Assembly (NCBI RefSeq): GCF_007971525.1
Contig: NZ_CP042437.1
Location: forward strand, 5,890,001-5,954,000
Length of the DNA stretch: 64,000 nucleotides
Direction of reading: 5' to 3'
Origin: Mucilaginibacter ginsenosidivorax
GTDB lineage: Bacteria; Bacteroidota; Bacteroidia; Sphingobacteriales; Sphingobacteriaceae
The translations under genes and the position numbers were made by a program. Of the stretch, positions 18,325-27,794 are shown piece after piece. Each line of letters opens with the position of its first letter. Positions within the stretch are counted from its first letter, which is position 1. The notes under the pieces were generated by a model. The model did not search any database. It saw nothing but the letters and a program-made list of their open reading frames with translations, and was not told where the DNA came from.

Positions 18325-20696
18325 TTCCAGTTAAGTATTTCGGGCATATCCTTGCCGTTGGCTTTAATGTATTGTTTGTGTTGTGTTAGCTTATCTGTAA
18401 GCTGCTGCTTAAGGTAAACGCCTTTGCTGCCTGTTTGCGGCAGGCGGTCAATCACATCCATCACCAGGTGAAAGCGGTCCATTTCGTTAAGTACCGTCAT
18501 GTCAAAAGAGGTGGTGATGGTGCCTTCCTCTTTATAACCCCGCACATGCATATTCACATTGTTGGCGCGGTTATAAGTTAAGCGATGTACAAGCCATGGG
18601 TAGCCATGGAAAGCAAATACTACGGGTTTATCGGTGGTAAATAACGCGTTATAATCTTTATCGCTAAGGCCGTGGGCATGTTCGGTGCTTTTTTGAAGTT
18701 TAAACAGATCTACCACGTTAACAACTCTTATTTTTAGTTCGGGCATGTGTTCTCGTAAAATCGAAGCTGCTGCAAGTGTCTCTAATGTCGGTACATCGCC
18801 GCTGCAGGCCATTACTACGTCAGGCTCGGTCTCCTGGTCGTTGCTGGCAAAATTCCAGATACCTATACCGCGGGTACAATGTTCAACAGCCTGTTCCATA
18901 TTAAGCCATTGTGGTGCCGGGTGTTTACCTGCAACAATAACATTTACATAATGATAGCTGCGCAGGCAATGGTCCATTACCGATAACAGGCAGTTGGCAT
19001 CGGGTGGTAAATAAACCCGCACAATGTTGGCTTTTTTGTTTACTACATGGTCAAGGAACCCCGGGTCCTGGTGGGTAAATCCGTTATGGTCCTGCCGCCA
19101 AACGGTAGATGTTAGCAGGATATTAAGCGATGCGATGCGCCTGCGCCAGGGCAGTTCGAGCGTTGTTTTTAGCCATTTGGCATGCTGGTTAAACATCGAA
19201 TCGACGATATGGATAAAGGCTTCATAGCAATTAAACAGGCCATGCCTTCCGGTAAGCAGGTAGCCTTCCAGCCAGCCTTCGCATTGGTGCTCGCTCAGCA
19301 TTTCCATTACGCTGCCATCTGCTGCCAGGAATTCATCATACGGAATGACGGGCGCACCCCATTGGCGGTTGGTTACTTCAAATACAGCGTCCAGCTTGTT
19401 TGATACCGTTTCATCGGGGCCAAATATCCTGAAGTTGCGTTTTTCCTGGTTTGCTTTGATCACATCGCGCAGAAAGCGGCCGCTTACGTAAGTATCACCT
19501 TCGCCGTTAACACCGGGGCTTTCCACCACGGTAGCATAATCCCTAAAGTCGGGCAGACGCAAATCGCGCAATAAGTTGCCACCATTGGTATGCGGATTGG
19601 CACCCATGCGGCGGTCGCCTTTTGGCGCAAGTTCGGCCAGTTCGGGCACCAACTTGCCATCCTCATCAAATAGCTCTTCGGGCCGATAACTTTTCATCCA
19701 GTCTTCCAGCATTTGCAAATGTTCGGGCGGCGTACTTGCCGAAACCGCAAGCGGGATTTGGTGAGCCCTAAAGTTGCCTTCAATTTTATGACCATCCACC
19801 TCCTTAGGTCCAGTCCAGCCTTTGGGCGACCGTAACACAATCATCGGCCAGCGCGGGCGAAGGCTATTAGGTTGCTCCGCATCATATTTTATTTGCTTAA
19901 TTCGGTCAACCGCGTAATCAAGCGCCATCGCCATATCCTTATGCATTTGCTCCGGATCTTCGCCTTCCACAAAAATGGGATTCCAGCCATAGCCGCGGAA
20001 CAGTTGTTCCAGCTCTTCGTGGGTAATGCGGGCTAAAACCGTAGGGTTAGATATTTTGTAACCATTCAGGTGCAGTATTGGCAATACTGTACCATCGGTA
20101 AGCGGGTTAAGGAATTTGTTGGAATGCCAGGCCGTAGCCAACGGACCAGTCTCGGCTTCGCCGTCGCCTACAACACAGGCAATAATCAAATCCGGGTTAT
20201 CCAACACCGCGCCGAACGAATGGCTAAGGGAATAACCCAGCTCGCCACCTTCGTGGATAGAGCCCGGTGTTTGCGGCGAAGCATGGCTGGATATGCCGCC
20301 GGGATAAGAAAACCGGGTAAACAGTTTACGCAGGCCTTCTTCATCCTGTGTAATATCAGGATAAACTTCTGTGTACGTACCTTCCAGGTAGGTGCCGGCA
20401 ACAACAGCCGGGCCGCCATGCCCAGGCCCCGAAACATAAATCATATTCAGATCATATTGAGTAATGATCCGGTTGAGGTGTGTATAAATAAAGTTTTGCC
20501 CGGGTGTAGTTCCCCAATGCCCCAGCAGCATGTTTTTTACATGCTCCAGCTTAAGCGGTTCTTTCAGCAAGGGGTTATGGTGCATGTACAATTGCCCTAC
20601 CGATATGTAATTTGCGGCGCGCCAGTAGGCGTGAATTTTTCTTAATAGTTCGGGCGATAATTCGGCTTGTTCTATGTTTAATATTTCGGTTTCCAT
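18312..20696 (-). CDS. xfp: phosphoketolase
   Basis: The 794-residue thiamine-diphosphate enzyme matches the family length. It has GPGHGGP at 90-96, the family segment EGGELGYSLSHSFGAVLDNP, and the TPP/Mg motif GDGEAETGP at 177-185. It cleaves xylulose-5-phosphate, and often fructose-6-phosphate, with phosphate to acetyl phosphate plus glyceraldehyde-3-phosphate or erythrose-4-phosphate. Acetate kinase, encoded 9 bases upstream on the same strand, would turn acetyl phosphate into acetate and ATP, so the two form a classical pair. The downstream unknown gene overlaps its stop. Single or dual substrate specificity cannot be decided from sequence. Confidence 0.95.
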   Translation of the reverse strand: METEILNIEQAELSPELLRKIHAYWRAANYISVGQLYMHHNPLLKEPLKLEHVKNMLLGHWGTTPGQNFIYTHLNRIITQYDLNMIYVSGPGHGGPAVVAGTYLEGTYTEVYPDITQDEEGLRKLFTRFSYPGGISSHASPQTPGSIHEGGELGYSLSHSFGAVLDNPDLIIACVVGDGEAETGPLATAWHSNKFLNPLTDGTVLPILHLNGYKISNPTVLARITHEELEQLFRGYGWNPIFVEGEDPEQMHKDMAMALDYAVDRIKQIKYDAEQPNSLRPRWPMIVLRSPKGWTGPKEVDGHKIEGNFRAHQIPLAVSASTPPEHLQMLEDWMKSYRPEELFDEDGKLVPELAELAPKGDRRMGANPHTNGGNLLRDLRLPDFRDYATVVESPGVNGEGDTYVSGRFLRDVIKANQEKRNFRIFGPDETVSNKLDAVFEVTNRQWGAPVIPYDEFLAADGSVMEMLSEHQCEGWLEGYLLTGRHGLFNCYEAFIHIVDSMFNQHAKWLKTTLELPWRRRIASLNILLTSTVWRQDHNGFTHQDPGFLDHVVNKKANIVRVYLPPDANCLLSVMDHCLRSYHYVNVIVAGKHPAPQWLNMEQAVEHCTRGIGIWNFASNDQETEPDVVMACSGDVPTLETLAAASILREHMPELKIRVVNVVDLFKLQKSTEHAHGLSDKDYNALFTTDKPVVFAFHGYPWLVHRLTYNRANNVNMHVRGYKEEGTITTSFDMTVLNEMDRFHLVMDVIDRLPQTGSKGVYLKQQLTDKLTQHKQYIKANGKDMPEILNWKWKQ

Positions 20697-20705
20697 GGCG
20701 GGTTT

Positions 20706-21887
20706 TTATTTTAAAATAATGGTTTGTGTATGTTGTGCTATTATTGCTTCTTCGTTGGTTTTTAGTACCATCACCTTAACATTACTTGTTGACGATCCGA
20801 TGTTTTCTTTGTGCTGGTTGTTCAGTTTTTCGTTGATGCGGATGCCTAAAAAATCCAGGTTGCGGCAGATCATTTCCCTGACAACGGCAGAATGCTCGCC
20901 TATGCCGCCGGTAAAAACCAGTAGGTCTAACCCGCCCATGGCCGCTGCCAGCGAACCGATGAACTTGCGCGCCTGGTAACAAAAAGTGGTAATTGCAGCA
21001 CCGGCTTTGGCATCATTGGCTGCCATGTTTAGTAATTCCTGCATGTCACTTTTGCCGGCAATGGCCTTTAATCCCGATTGTTTACTGAGTAGGGTATCAA
21101 GCTGCATAGCGGTAAGCCGCCCCTGTTTCAGCAGGAACAATACAACACCGGGATCAAGATCGCCGGAACGGGTGCCCATTACCAGGCCGCCAATAGGGCT
21201 AAGGCCCATAGTAGTTTCTACACTTATGCCGTTTTTTACCGCGGCCATGCTTGCGCCGTTGCCCAAATGAGCAATAATGATATTTTGCTTATTTACATTA
21301 ATGCCATCGGCAGCCAGTTTTTGGATAATGTATTCGTACGAAAGGCCATGAAAGCCATAATGCAGCAGGCCTTGCTCCCGGTATTTATTGGGTAGGGGGT
21401 AATATTTAGCCTCGTCGGGCATATCAGCATGGAAGGCGGTATCAAAGCAGGCTACCTGTGGTAATTGTGCAAAAGCTTTTTGAAAAGCTTTGATATTTTT
21501 AATTTCATCGGGCAAATGGTTGGGGGCCAGGTAAACATATTGGTGCAGGGTTTTTAGCAAATCGTCTGTTATAAGTTGCGGCGCCCTGTGGTTTGGCCCG
21601 CCCTGTACCAACCGGTGCCCTATAGCCAGCAGGTTATTGTTATACTGGCTGTGTTTAATCCAACGGATTACGGCTTTTACTGCTGCATCCAGGTTTTTAA
21701 ATCCGCCGGACTGGCCTGGCAACGGTTTTTCCTGCTTGCTTATTACAAGTTTACCTGATGCCGTGCCAATGGCATCTACACTGCCCGATAACTCTTGCTG
21801 GAGTGAGCCTGCATGGTACAAACTAAATTTAAGGCTTGATGAACCGCAATTAATGGTTAACAGAAAAGTATTTGAGGAGGCCGCCAT
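20706..21887 (-). CDS. ackA: acetate kinase
   Basis: The 393-residue ASKHA-fold kinase has the N-terminal phosphate-binding segment TINCGSSSLKFSLY (N13) and HRLVQGG. It also has FDTAFH, AHLGNGASMAA and the glycine-rich VFTGGIGEHSA near the C-terminus, all typical of acetate kinase. It makes ATP and acetate from acetyl phosphate, or the reverse. It is the first gene of the row ackA-xfp-unknown-glgP on this strand. The upstream region contains a GTGAT-GTGT-ATCAC dyad (21981-21994), a possible Crp/Fnr-family site. No phosphotransacetylase gene is nearby, which fits phosphoketolase as the acetyl phosphate source. Confidence 0.95.
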   Translation of the reverse strand: MAASSNTFLLTINCGSSSLKFSLYHAGSLQQELSGSVDAIGTASGKLVISKQEKPLPGQSGGFKNLDAAVKAVIRWIKHSQYNNNLLAIGHRLVQGGPNHRAPQLITDDLLKTLHQYVYLAPNHLPDEIKNIKAFQKAFAQLPQVACFDTAFHADMPDEAKYYPLPNKYREQGLLHYGFHGLSYEYIIQKLAADGINVNKQNIIIAHLGNGASMAAVKNGISVETTMGLSPIGGLVMGTRSGDLDPGVVLFLLKQGRLTAMQLDTLLSKQSGLKAIAGKSDMQELLNMAANDAKAGAAITTFCYQARKFIGSLAAAMGGLDLLVFTGGIGEHSAVVREMICRNLDFLGIRINEKLNNQHKENIGSSTSNVKVMVLKTNEEAIIAQHTQTIILK

Positions 21888-21980
21888 ACTTATTTTTAAT
21901 CATGCAGTTTTAAATTAGACTACTATGCAAAGCTATACCTTACTACCGGCGTGAGGAATGACGGTCATTAACCATAAATA

Positions 21981-21994
21981 GTGATGTGTATCAC
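21981..21994. promoter_or_regulatory. Crp/Fnr-like dyad upstream of ackA
   Basis: GTGAT-GTGT-ATCAC is a 5+5 inverted repeat with a 4-base centre, with the GTGA/TCAC half-sites of Crp/Fnr-family operators. It lies 94-107 bases upstream of the ackA start on the strand it would control. Energy or oxygen control of the phosphoketolase-acetate genes would make sense, but the regulator is not in this window. Confidence 0.4.
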
Positions 21995-22300
21995 ATTCTT
22001 AGGTACGACTCAATGACTTTTGAAATGTTTTGAATTTTCCTGGTCTATTTGTGATAGAATTTTGTGGTAAACGTTAAGGAGGTAGAAGCATGGCAAACGC
22101 GTTTAAATACTAACTGCGATAAGCTGTTATTTAATAATCGCTAACGGAATAAGGTTATAGAGTCGGGAAGATGTAAGCATTTAACGATACCGTGTTTTCA
22201 TTGGCTGATTGTGGTTGAATGATCCAGGTACCAAAGGAAATTGTACCGACCGGCAACAGGTACCAATACTAGATGCTTCTGCATTACACAACCAATTTAA

Positions 22301-22383
22301 TGTTAACCATGATAAAATATAAAATGTTGATTATTAAATATTTATAAAAAATATATCTAAAATGTGTTAAGTTATGTTAACCC
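22301..22383 (+). repeat. 83-bp two-copy element, copy A
   Basis: This stretch aligns without gaps to 51480-51562: by eye 67 of 83 positions agree. The first 13 and last 26 positions are identical, and the AT-rich middle varies. Both ends contain GTTAAC. It lies in the gap between the stress-protein gene and ackA. Confidence 0.7.
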
Positions 22384-22437
22384 AATCAGGCGCGTTTGCC
22401 CTGGTGGTAAAAGTTGTTTTTCCTGACCGTAAATAGC

Positions 22438-22468
22438 AAAACGCCGCCTGGATTGCAGGCAGCGTTTT
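22438..22468 (-). terminator. terminator of the universal stress protein gene
   Basis: A 13-bp stem (22438-22450 with 22456-22468, one mismatch) around a 5-base loop follows the stop of the minus-strand stress-protein gene at 22495. Runs of T flank it on either strand, so it may act in both directions. Confidence 0.6.
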
Positions 22469-22494
22469 GTTTAGTGAACTGGCTTCCATACCAA

Positions 22495-23349
22495 TTACGC
22501 CTGGAAAACCATTAAGGGAACCGATAGGTGGGCAGCCATCTTTTGTGTATGGCTTAAATTTAAAATATCATCAATAAAACTATACGGACCATGGTTCATA
22601 GCCAGGATATCTACCTGCCCATGTTTGCAAAGCCAGGTGAGGCCCCTTTCGGCGGTGGTATCTTCTAATGCGCGGTAATAAATGTGCGGGTAGTCGGCTT
22701 TGTTTGATAGTTCGGTAAGTAGCTGATCTATCAATAACTGGAGCGCAGGAGAATGGTGCTTTTCGGTATAAACATGGGTTAGCAGAATCTCGGCATTCAT
22801 GGGCCTGGCTAAGGCTATCAGTTCGTATATCGATTTAATGTCTTTCCCTATTTTGTTAAAATCAGTGGCGAAAGCAATCTTTTTAACCATCTCCACAGGT
22901 GCCTGGGGCGGAACAACCAGCAGCGGCTTTTTGGCGGCATCGATGAGCGCGTTGGTGTGGTTTGCCAATAAAAAGCCACTCCAACCGCTGGCGGCGTGCT
23001 TCCCGATAACAATCAGAGCAACGTCGGCGGCGGCACAGTTGGTGTTCACCACATCTGCAACCCGGCCAGCGTCGTTTAAATAACCCACTTGCGGCCTAAA
23101 GGTGTCCGTACGGTCAATGAGTTCAAGATGTGCTTTTAAGCGCTGTAACTCATTTGTACTATCCTCCATCAATAATTCGCTTTCTCCCCCAAGCCAACCC
23201 GTAAATCCCGTTTGGGGTATCTCTGCCGGGATAATAACCGCGTTGCACAGTAATACGTTTGCCCTCATTTGTTTGGCCAGATAGTAGCCATATTCGGCTG
23301 CACGCCGGGCGTTCTCTGAAAAATCGGTAGGAATTAATATTGTTTTCAT
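22495..23349 (-). CDS. universal stress protein, two UspA domains
   Basis: The 284-residue protein has two tandem UspA-like Rossmann domains. The first begins KTILIPTDFSENARRAAEYGYYLAKQM and has VIGKHAASGWSGFLLANHTNALI with the PLLVVPP strand. The second begins MVKKIAFATDFN and ends MNHGPYSFIDDILNLSHTQKMA with PLMVFQA. The GxxG(9)G(S/T) ATP-binding pattern is only partly kept. Such proteins help cells survive energy or oxidative stress. It sits between amylosucrase and acetate kinase genes on the same strand, with gaps of 140 and 607 bases, and so is probably its own unit. Usp genes are often found beside phosphoketolase or acetate genes. Confidence 0.88.
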   Translation of the reverse strand: MKTILIPTDFSENARRAAEYGYYLAKQMRANVLLCNAVIIPAEIPQTGFTGWLGGESELLMEDSTNELQRLKAHLELIDRTDTFRPQVGYLNDAGRVADVVNTNCAAADVALIVIGKHAASGWSGFLLANHTNALIDAAKKPLLVVPPQAPVEMVKKIAFATDFNKIGKDIKSIYELIALARPMNAEILLTHVYTEKHHSPALQLLIDQLLTELSNKADYPHIYYRALEDTTAERGLTWLCKHGQVDILAMNHGPYSFIDDILNLSHTQKMAAHLSVPLMVFQA

Positions 23350-23489
23350 TTTTTGCCGTTTAACCGGGAGTAAAATTGGCTGATTTATTGAGGCAAAAGC
23401 ATGACGATGGTCACACTACAAGGTGATAGTTGCTACAAAATCAAATGAAATAACAATTTAACCAATGAGTATTGCAAATTATTGCTGGA

Positions 23490-25442
23490 TTAAGCTTGTA
23501 AAGCCTCTATTAAATGAAAACCGAAAGGCTCAATTATCAGGTGCTCGTCACTATTACTAACAATGTAATCTTTGCCGGTCCAATGATCAGTTAACTGCGT
23601 GATATTACCCTGGTTTAAGCCAAAGGCTGCCCAAGACAGGTAACATACTTCGTTGCTAAAGTTAAATACCCCATAAAATACTTGTCCCTCGTAGGCCCGT
23701 GAGTAGCCCGCTACATGGATGTTATATGGCTTAAACCAGGCCAGGTTATTATGATCGGCCACGGCGGGTATTTTTTTGCGGATGGCAATTAACTTTTGGG
23801 TGCCCGAAAAAACAATATTTTCAACTGTATCAGGGCTGTTTATTAATTCATTTTTATGCCAGTCAATTACCGGGCGGTGCATCCACCGGTTATCATAGCT
23901 TTTAGCCTCATCGGTTAAATAGGAGTAGTCGTTGGTATAACCTACCTCATCGCCATAAAAAATCATGGGTATGCCGCCAAGAAAAAAGCTGTGCGCCTGC
24001 ATCAGTAAAATTTTTTGAATGGCCGTGTTTATTGCTCCTGTATCATTACGTTTTATAGCCTTTTCAAGGCCGCATAATGAAGCCAGCGAGCCGCTGATGC
24101 GGGCATCGCCCGTTTGGGGATTAGCCGAAAATAGAGCACCCGCAGATGGGCTCGACACAAAATTGCCTGTATAATAGTCCTGCAAAAAGCGGCGGTGCCG
24201 ATATGGGTCATAACCGGCTTTCCTGATCATTTCATCGTCGTAACCCAAACCAATATCGTCATGGCACCTGGTATAGGTAATCCACGAGGCTCCGTATGGT
24301 TTTTGCTGTAATTGGCTTTGCGCGGCAAGCATTACACGGGTATCGCCGGTTGCCAGCATATCCCACTGCAGTGCCATTTGGGTAGCATTATAGGCAAAAT
24401 CGCATTCTTTAGCGGCAAACCGGCCATTGCCAAAGTATTTCATAATCTCGGCGGGGGCCACAATGGCTTCGCCAAGCAGCGCCAGCCCCGGCGCGGCTAC
24501 CAACACACATTGCTTTATAAGGCGCAACAATATGTGGGCTTGCGGCAGGTTTTGGCAATTGGTACCCAGTTGCTTCCAGATAAATGCGGGTGCGTCAATC
24601 CGCAGAAGATCTACACCCAGGTTGGCGTAAAAAAGCACAATATCCAACATCTCCAGGAATACAGCGGGGTTGCTATAATTTAAATCCCACTGGTAATGAT
24701 GGAACACCGTCATTACCCATTTATTGCACTCCGGTACGTAAGTAAAGTTTCCCGGCGAGCTTTCCGGGAAAATTTCGGGCATGGTTTGGTCGTATTGATC
24801 GGGAATTGCCCTGTCATCATACATGTAAAAATAGTCCTGGTATTTAGGGTCGCCATTTTTTGCCTTTAATGCCCATTCATGCTGGTTGGATGCATGGTTA
24901 AGCACAATATCCGTCATGAGGTACATTTGTTTGGTGTCCATCTTCCGGCGCAGCCGCTTTAAATCGGCCAGTGATCCAAACCGTTCATCTACCCTTCTGA
25001 AATCGGATACTGCGTACCCGCCATCGCTTGCGGCGGGCGGGCTTTCAAATAGGGGCATCAGGTGCAAAAAGTTTACCCCCAGTTTTTCAAAATAAGCCAG
25101 TTTATTGCCCAGGTTGCCTAATGTGCCGCAAAACCTATCCACGTAAAGGCTCATGCCGGTAATTTGGTTACTTAAAAACCAATTATCCTTTGCGACCTTT
25201 GCTTCGTCTTTGTTTTTAAACGTCGCAGGCCTGGCCGAATAAGCCTTGATAATATTTAAAAACAGTTGTTCGAATACTGGCGCAGCGGTCGTATGCCCGC
25301 TATAAATCTCCTGATAAAGCTCCCGGATGGTATCGGCGCTGGTCATCAACCGTATATAAAATGCATTGTCGCTGCCGGCTATGTCAAGGTTGTATTGGCT
25401 TAAAATGCTATTAACCCGCTGATGTAATTGATGGTTGTACAC
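23490..25442 (-). CDS. amylosucrase (GH13)
   Basis: The 650-residue GH13 enzyme has amylosucrase length and the family N-terminal helical domain before the barrel. The conserved regions are DIVLNH (D178, H183), LLRIDAPAF with nucleophile D283, LLGEA with acid/base E325, and CHDD with H394 and D395. Amylosucrase uses sucrose to extend alpha-1,4-glucan and frees fructose. A sucrose-hydrolysing relative cannot be ruled out. There is no signal peptide, so it should act in the cytoplasm. The start is a GTG at 25442: an in-frame stop lies just upstream and no ATG occurs before residue 33. The MFS transporter gene lies 51 bases upstream on the same strand, so the two are probably co-transcribed. Confidence 0.85.
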   Translation of the reverse strand: MYNHQLHQRVNSILSQYNLDIAGSDNAFYIRLMTSADTIRELYQEIYSGHTTAAPVFEQLFLNIIKAYSARPATFKNKDEAKVAKDNWFLSNQITGMSLYVDRFCGTLGNLGNKLAYFEKLGVNFLHLMPLFESPPAASDGGYAVSDFRRVDERFGSLADLKRLRRKMDTKQMYLMTDIVLNHASNQHEWALKAKNGDPKYQDYFYMYDDRAIPDQYDQTMPEIFPESSPGNFTYVPECNKWVMTVFHHYQWDLNYSNPAVFLEMLDIVLFYANLGVDLLRIDAPAFIWKQLGTNCQNLPQAHILLRLIKQCVLVAAPGLALLGEAIVAPAEIMKYFGNGRFAAKECDFAYNATQMALQWDMLATGDTRVMLAAQSQLQQKPYGASWITYTRCHDDIGLGYDDEMIRKAGYDPYRHRRFLQDYYTGNFVSSPSAGALFSANPQTGDARISGSLASLCGLEKAIKRNDTGAINTAIQKILLMQAHSFFLGGIPMIFYGDEVGYTNDYSYLTDEAKSYDNRWMHRPVIDWHKNELINSPDTVENIVFSGTQKLIAIRKKIPAVADHNNLAWFKPYNIHVAGYSRAYEGQVFYGVFNFSNEVCYLSWAAFGLNQGNITQLTDHWTGKDYIVSNSDEHLIIEPFGFHLIEALQA

Positions 25443-25493
25443 GATTATAAATTTTTATCCAAAATAAGTTGATAAAACAGATTGTAGATATAA

Positions 25494-26846
25494 TTAATGC
25501 CCGGCCCCAGCTGGTACTATTACATCATCTGTTATGGTATCTTTTTTAATGCGTATAGTGGCTGCAGCTGCTATTAATAGCAATACTCCTGCAAAAGTGA
25601 TGGCATTTAATGGGTTATCGCCCAGGAAGTTTTTGTAAATAAAGCCAAAGCTGATGGTTTGTAATATCATAGGTACAACAATCATCATGTTGATGATGCC
25701 CATATAAACGCCATAACGCTCTTTGGGGATGCTGCCTATTACCATAATGTAAGGTACGCCCATCATGCTGGCCCAGGCTATACCAAAACCCACCATTGGC
25801 GCAAACAACAAATTTTTGTCGGTAAGATGTGGGAATACCAACAAGGCTATGCCAGCCATGAGCAGGCAGCCAATATGCACATATTTGGCGCTGAATTTTT
25901 GCGCAAGCCAAACCAAACCGAACGCCGAGCAAAAGGTAACTATATTATAAAATCCGTTTACTTTGCCCGCCCATACTACAGCCTGCTCATACAGCTCCTT
26001 ATTACCATCGGGCGTGGTATGAAACACCGATTTTGCTATGCTTAACGATACAAACTGCCAGTAGCAAAACATGGCATACCACTGAAAAAGATATACCAAT
26101 GCCAGTTTCCACATAATGCCGGGCATATCTTTAATAGCCGTAAAAATTTCTTTTATAGGTTCAAAAAGCCCCTTTTTTCTGCTCCTTAGTTCGGTCAGTT
26201 CAGCTTCAGTAGGGGGAATCTCGGGCGTGGTTGTTACCGACCAAACCACCGAGATTATAGAGCAGATTGCGCCGACAAAAAACGACCCGAAAACCCAGTA
26301 GGGGATACCTGATTGCCCGTCGCTGGTTTTGGTACCGCCCGATATGATGTTTTTGAAAAAACCAAGCGATAAATTGGCCAGGGTAATACCCAGGCCTGTA
26401 AAAAAACTTTGAGTTAAAAAGCCAAAGGCTCGTTGCTTTTCGGGCAGCTTATCGGCTATAAATGCCCGGTAAGGTTCCATAGCGGTATTATTGGCTGCAT
26501 CTAATATCCACAGTAAGCCAACGGCCATCCATAACGCCCTGCTAAAGGGAAACGCAAAAAGGCAAAGGCTGCAAAAAATGGCACCAACTAAAAAGAAAGG
26601 TTTACGCCTGCCCCAGCGCGGATGCCATGTTCTGTCGCTAAGGGCGCCAATAAGCGGTTGGATGAGTAGCCCCGTCATTGGTCCTGCTAAATTGAGCAGT
26701 GGCAGATCTTCGGGCCTGGCATGCAAAAAAGTATATAGGGGATTTATAGCAGTTTGCTGAAGCCCGAAGCTATACTGGATGCCGAAAAAACCGACATTCA
26801 TATTAATGATTTGCCAGAAACTTAAACGGGGTTTTAAAATGGACAT
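25494..26846 (-). CDS. MFS sugar transporter, sucrose/maltose (SLC45/GPH-like) type
   Basis: The 450-residue protein has about 12 predicted membrane helices and the marks of the SLC45-like bacterial disaccharide transporters. These are FGIQYSFGLQQTAINPLY, then GPMTGLLIQPLIGALSDRTWHPRWGRRKPF in the first loop, and DAANNTAMEPYRAFIADKLP. It would import a disaccharide by proton symport across the inner membrane. Directly downstream is amylosucrase, which points to sucrose. The gene is first in the pair, and a DUF6377 regulator lies 44 bases upstream on the same strand. Confidence 0.87.
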   Translation of the reverse strand: MSILKPRLSFWQIINMNVGFFGIQYSFGLQQTAINPLYTFLHARPEDLPLLNLAGPMTGLLIQPLIGALSDRTWHPRWGRRKPFFLVGAIFCSLCLFAFPFSRALWMAVGLLWILDAANNTAMEPYRAFIADKLPEKQRAFGFLTQSFFTGLGITLANLSLGFFKNIISGGTKTSDGQSGIPYWVFGSFFVGAICSIISVVWSVTTTPEIPPTEAELTELRSRKKGLFEPIKEIFTAIKDMPGIMWKLALVYLFQWYAMFCYWQFVSLSIAKSVFHTTPDGNKELYEQAVVWAGKVNGFYNIVTFCSAFGLVWLAQKFSAKYVHIGCLLMAGIALLVFPHLTDKNLLFAPMVGFGIAWASMMGVPYIMVIGSIPKERYGVYMGIINMMIVVPMILQTISFGFIYKNFLGDNPLNAITFAGVLLLIAAAATIRIKKDTITDDVIVPAGAGH

Positions 26847-26890
26847 GGTGGTTTGTTAAATGGTGTGGTGTTGAAAAGAGTATAGCATTT

Positions 26891-27661
26891 TTAAGCAGAT
26901 TTAACGTAACGTCCGGCTTCATCAAATGAAGCTTTAAACAAAGGAACGCCATTTACATCATCGGCAGGCACATTAAGCCTGGCTTTGATGCGCATTTTAT
27001 AAACGTAGATGGTATTGGCCGAATATTCTAAGATGCCTGCTATCGTTTCACAATCGGAAATGCCCAGTTTCATGAGGGCAAAAATGCGCAGTTCGGTATT
27101 TAACTGCCCAATGCGTTTTGGCCATATCTGGTCGTCCTTTTTCAGCATCGCATTAAATTCCATAACAAAATTGGGAAAGGCCTTTAAAAAGTACTTGTCA
27201 AAGTCGCGGCAAAGCAATTTGCGTTCTTGTTTAATATCTGTTTCGTTGAAAAATGGAAGTATTTCCCGGTAGGTTTTTACGTCGGTATTTCGCTTTATAC
27301 TTCGGTGCAGCTTTTCAAATTTGGTAATATAGTCAGATACCAGGCAAACAAAGTGGCCTATATGGTCGGCTTTACTTTGGCCGTTCTGTTCTATTATTTC
27401 ATTTAAGGTAAGTAGCCGCGATTGCTGCCCTGCTATAATATCCTGCTGCAACTTTGTTTGTTTTGATAATATAAAAACTCTGGATATAGAGGCAACTGAT
27501 ATCAATACCGATACCGTGAGGGCTACAGCCATAACGGTATATATTGAGGGGAGGTGAATTATAAACGCAGGTATATCTTTTAAAAAAGCTATTCCGCTTA
27601 TTTCAAAAAGATAAGTATAGCAAAAAAATGAAAAAACGGAGGCAGTATGATATATGCTCAT
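26891..27661 (-). CDS. short membrane-bound DUF6377 regulator without TPR sensor
   Basis: The 256-residue protein has hydrophobic stretches near residues 8-25 and 38-68, a coiled linker (QTKLQQDIIAGQQSRLL), then a DUF6377-type C-terminal region. That region ends in a LuxR-like helix-turn-helix (LNTELRIFALMKLGISDCETIAGILEYSANTIYVYKMRIKARL). The same C-terminal part is found in the longer regulator at 29183-30793. The long periplasmic TPR sensor of that protein is missing here; only the membrane and output parts remain. It lies 44 bases upstream of the MFS transporter gene on the same strand, so it probably controls the transporter-amylosucrase pair. How it senses its signal is unknown. Confidence 0.78.
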   Translation of the reverse strand: MSIYHTASVFSFFCYTYLFEISGIAFLKDIPAFIIHLPSIYTVMAVALTVSVLISVASISRVFILSKQTKLQQDIIAGQQSRLLTLNEIIEQNGQSKADHIGHFVCLVSDYITKFEKLHRSIKRNTDVKTYREILPFFNETDIKQERKLLCRDFDKYFLKAFPNFVMEFNAMLKKDDQIWPKRIGQLNTELRIFALMKLGISDCETIAGILEYSANTIYVYKMRIKARLNVPADDVNGVPLFKASFDEAGRYVKSA

Positions 27662-27782
27662 GTCTTTGGTAATTTAGCTGGCAAAAAGGTAACAGGTTAT
27701 AATTGGTAATACTTTTTTAAAAGTAAGATTTAGCTTTCAGGTTTTATACGCACTACAACCAGAATAAGGTTTGCAACAGCCT

Positions 27783-27794
27783 GCAAACGTTTGC
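27783..27794. promoter_or_regulatory. LacI-type operator palindrome
   Basis: GCAAACGTTTGC is a perfect 12-base palindrome with the central CG typical of LacI/GalR-family operators. It lies in the 296-base gap between the divergent DUF6377 regulator (start 27661) and the LacI gene (start 27958), so it could serve autoregulation and control of the leftward genes. Confidence 0.5.

Larger units (their letters stand above)
21888..22494. other. 600-base regulatory gap upstream of ackA
   Basis: No credible gene is seen. The gap contains a Crp/Fnr-like dyad (21981-21994), an 83-bp element (22301-22383) that recurs at 51480-51562, and a terminator-like hairpin at 22438-22468 after the stress-protein gene. 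A seven-codon frame at 22090 with a purine-rich leader is judged meaningless. Confidence 0.6.

Noticed and set aside
22090..22113. Seven-codon frame after a purine-rich AAGGAGG stretch
   Set aside because: It looks like a Shine-Dalgarno leader, but these bacteria rarely use one, and there is no sign of a leader-peptide attenuator or nearby plus-strand gene.
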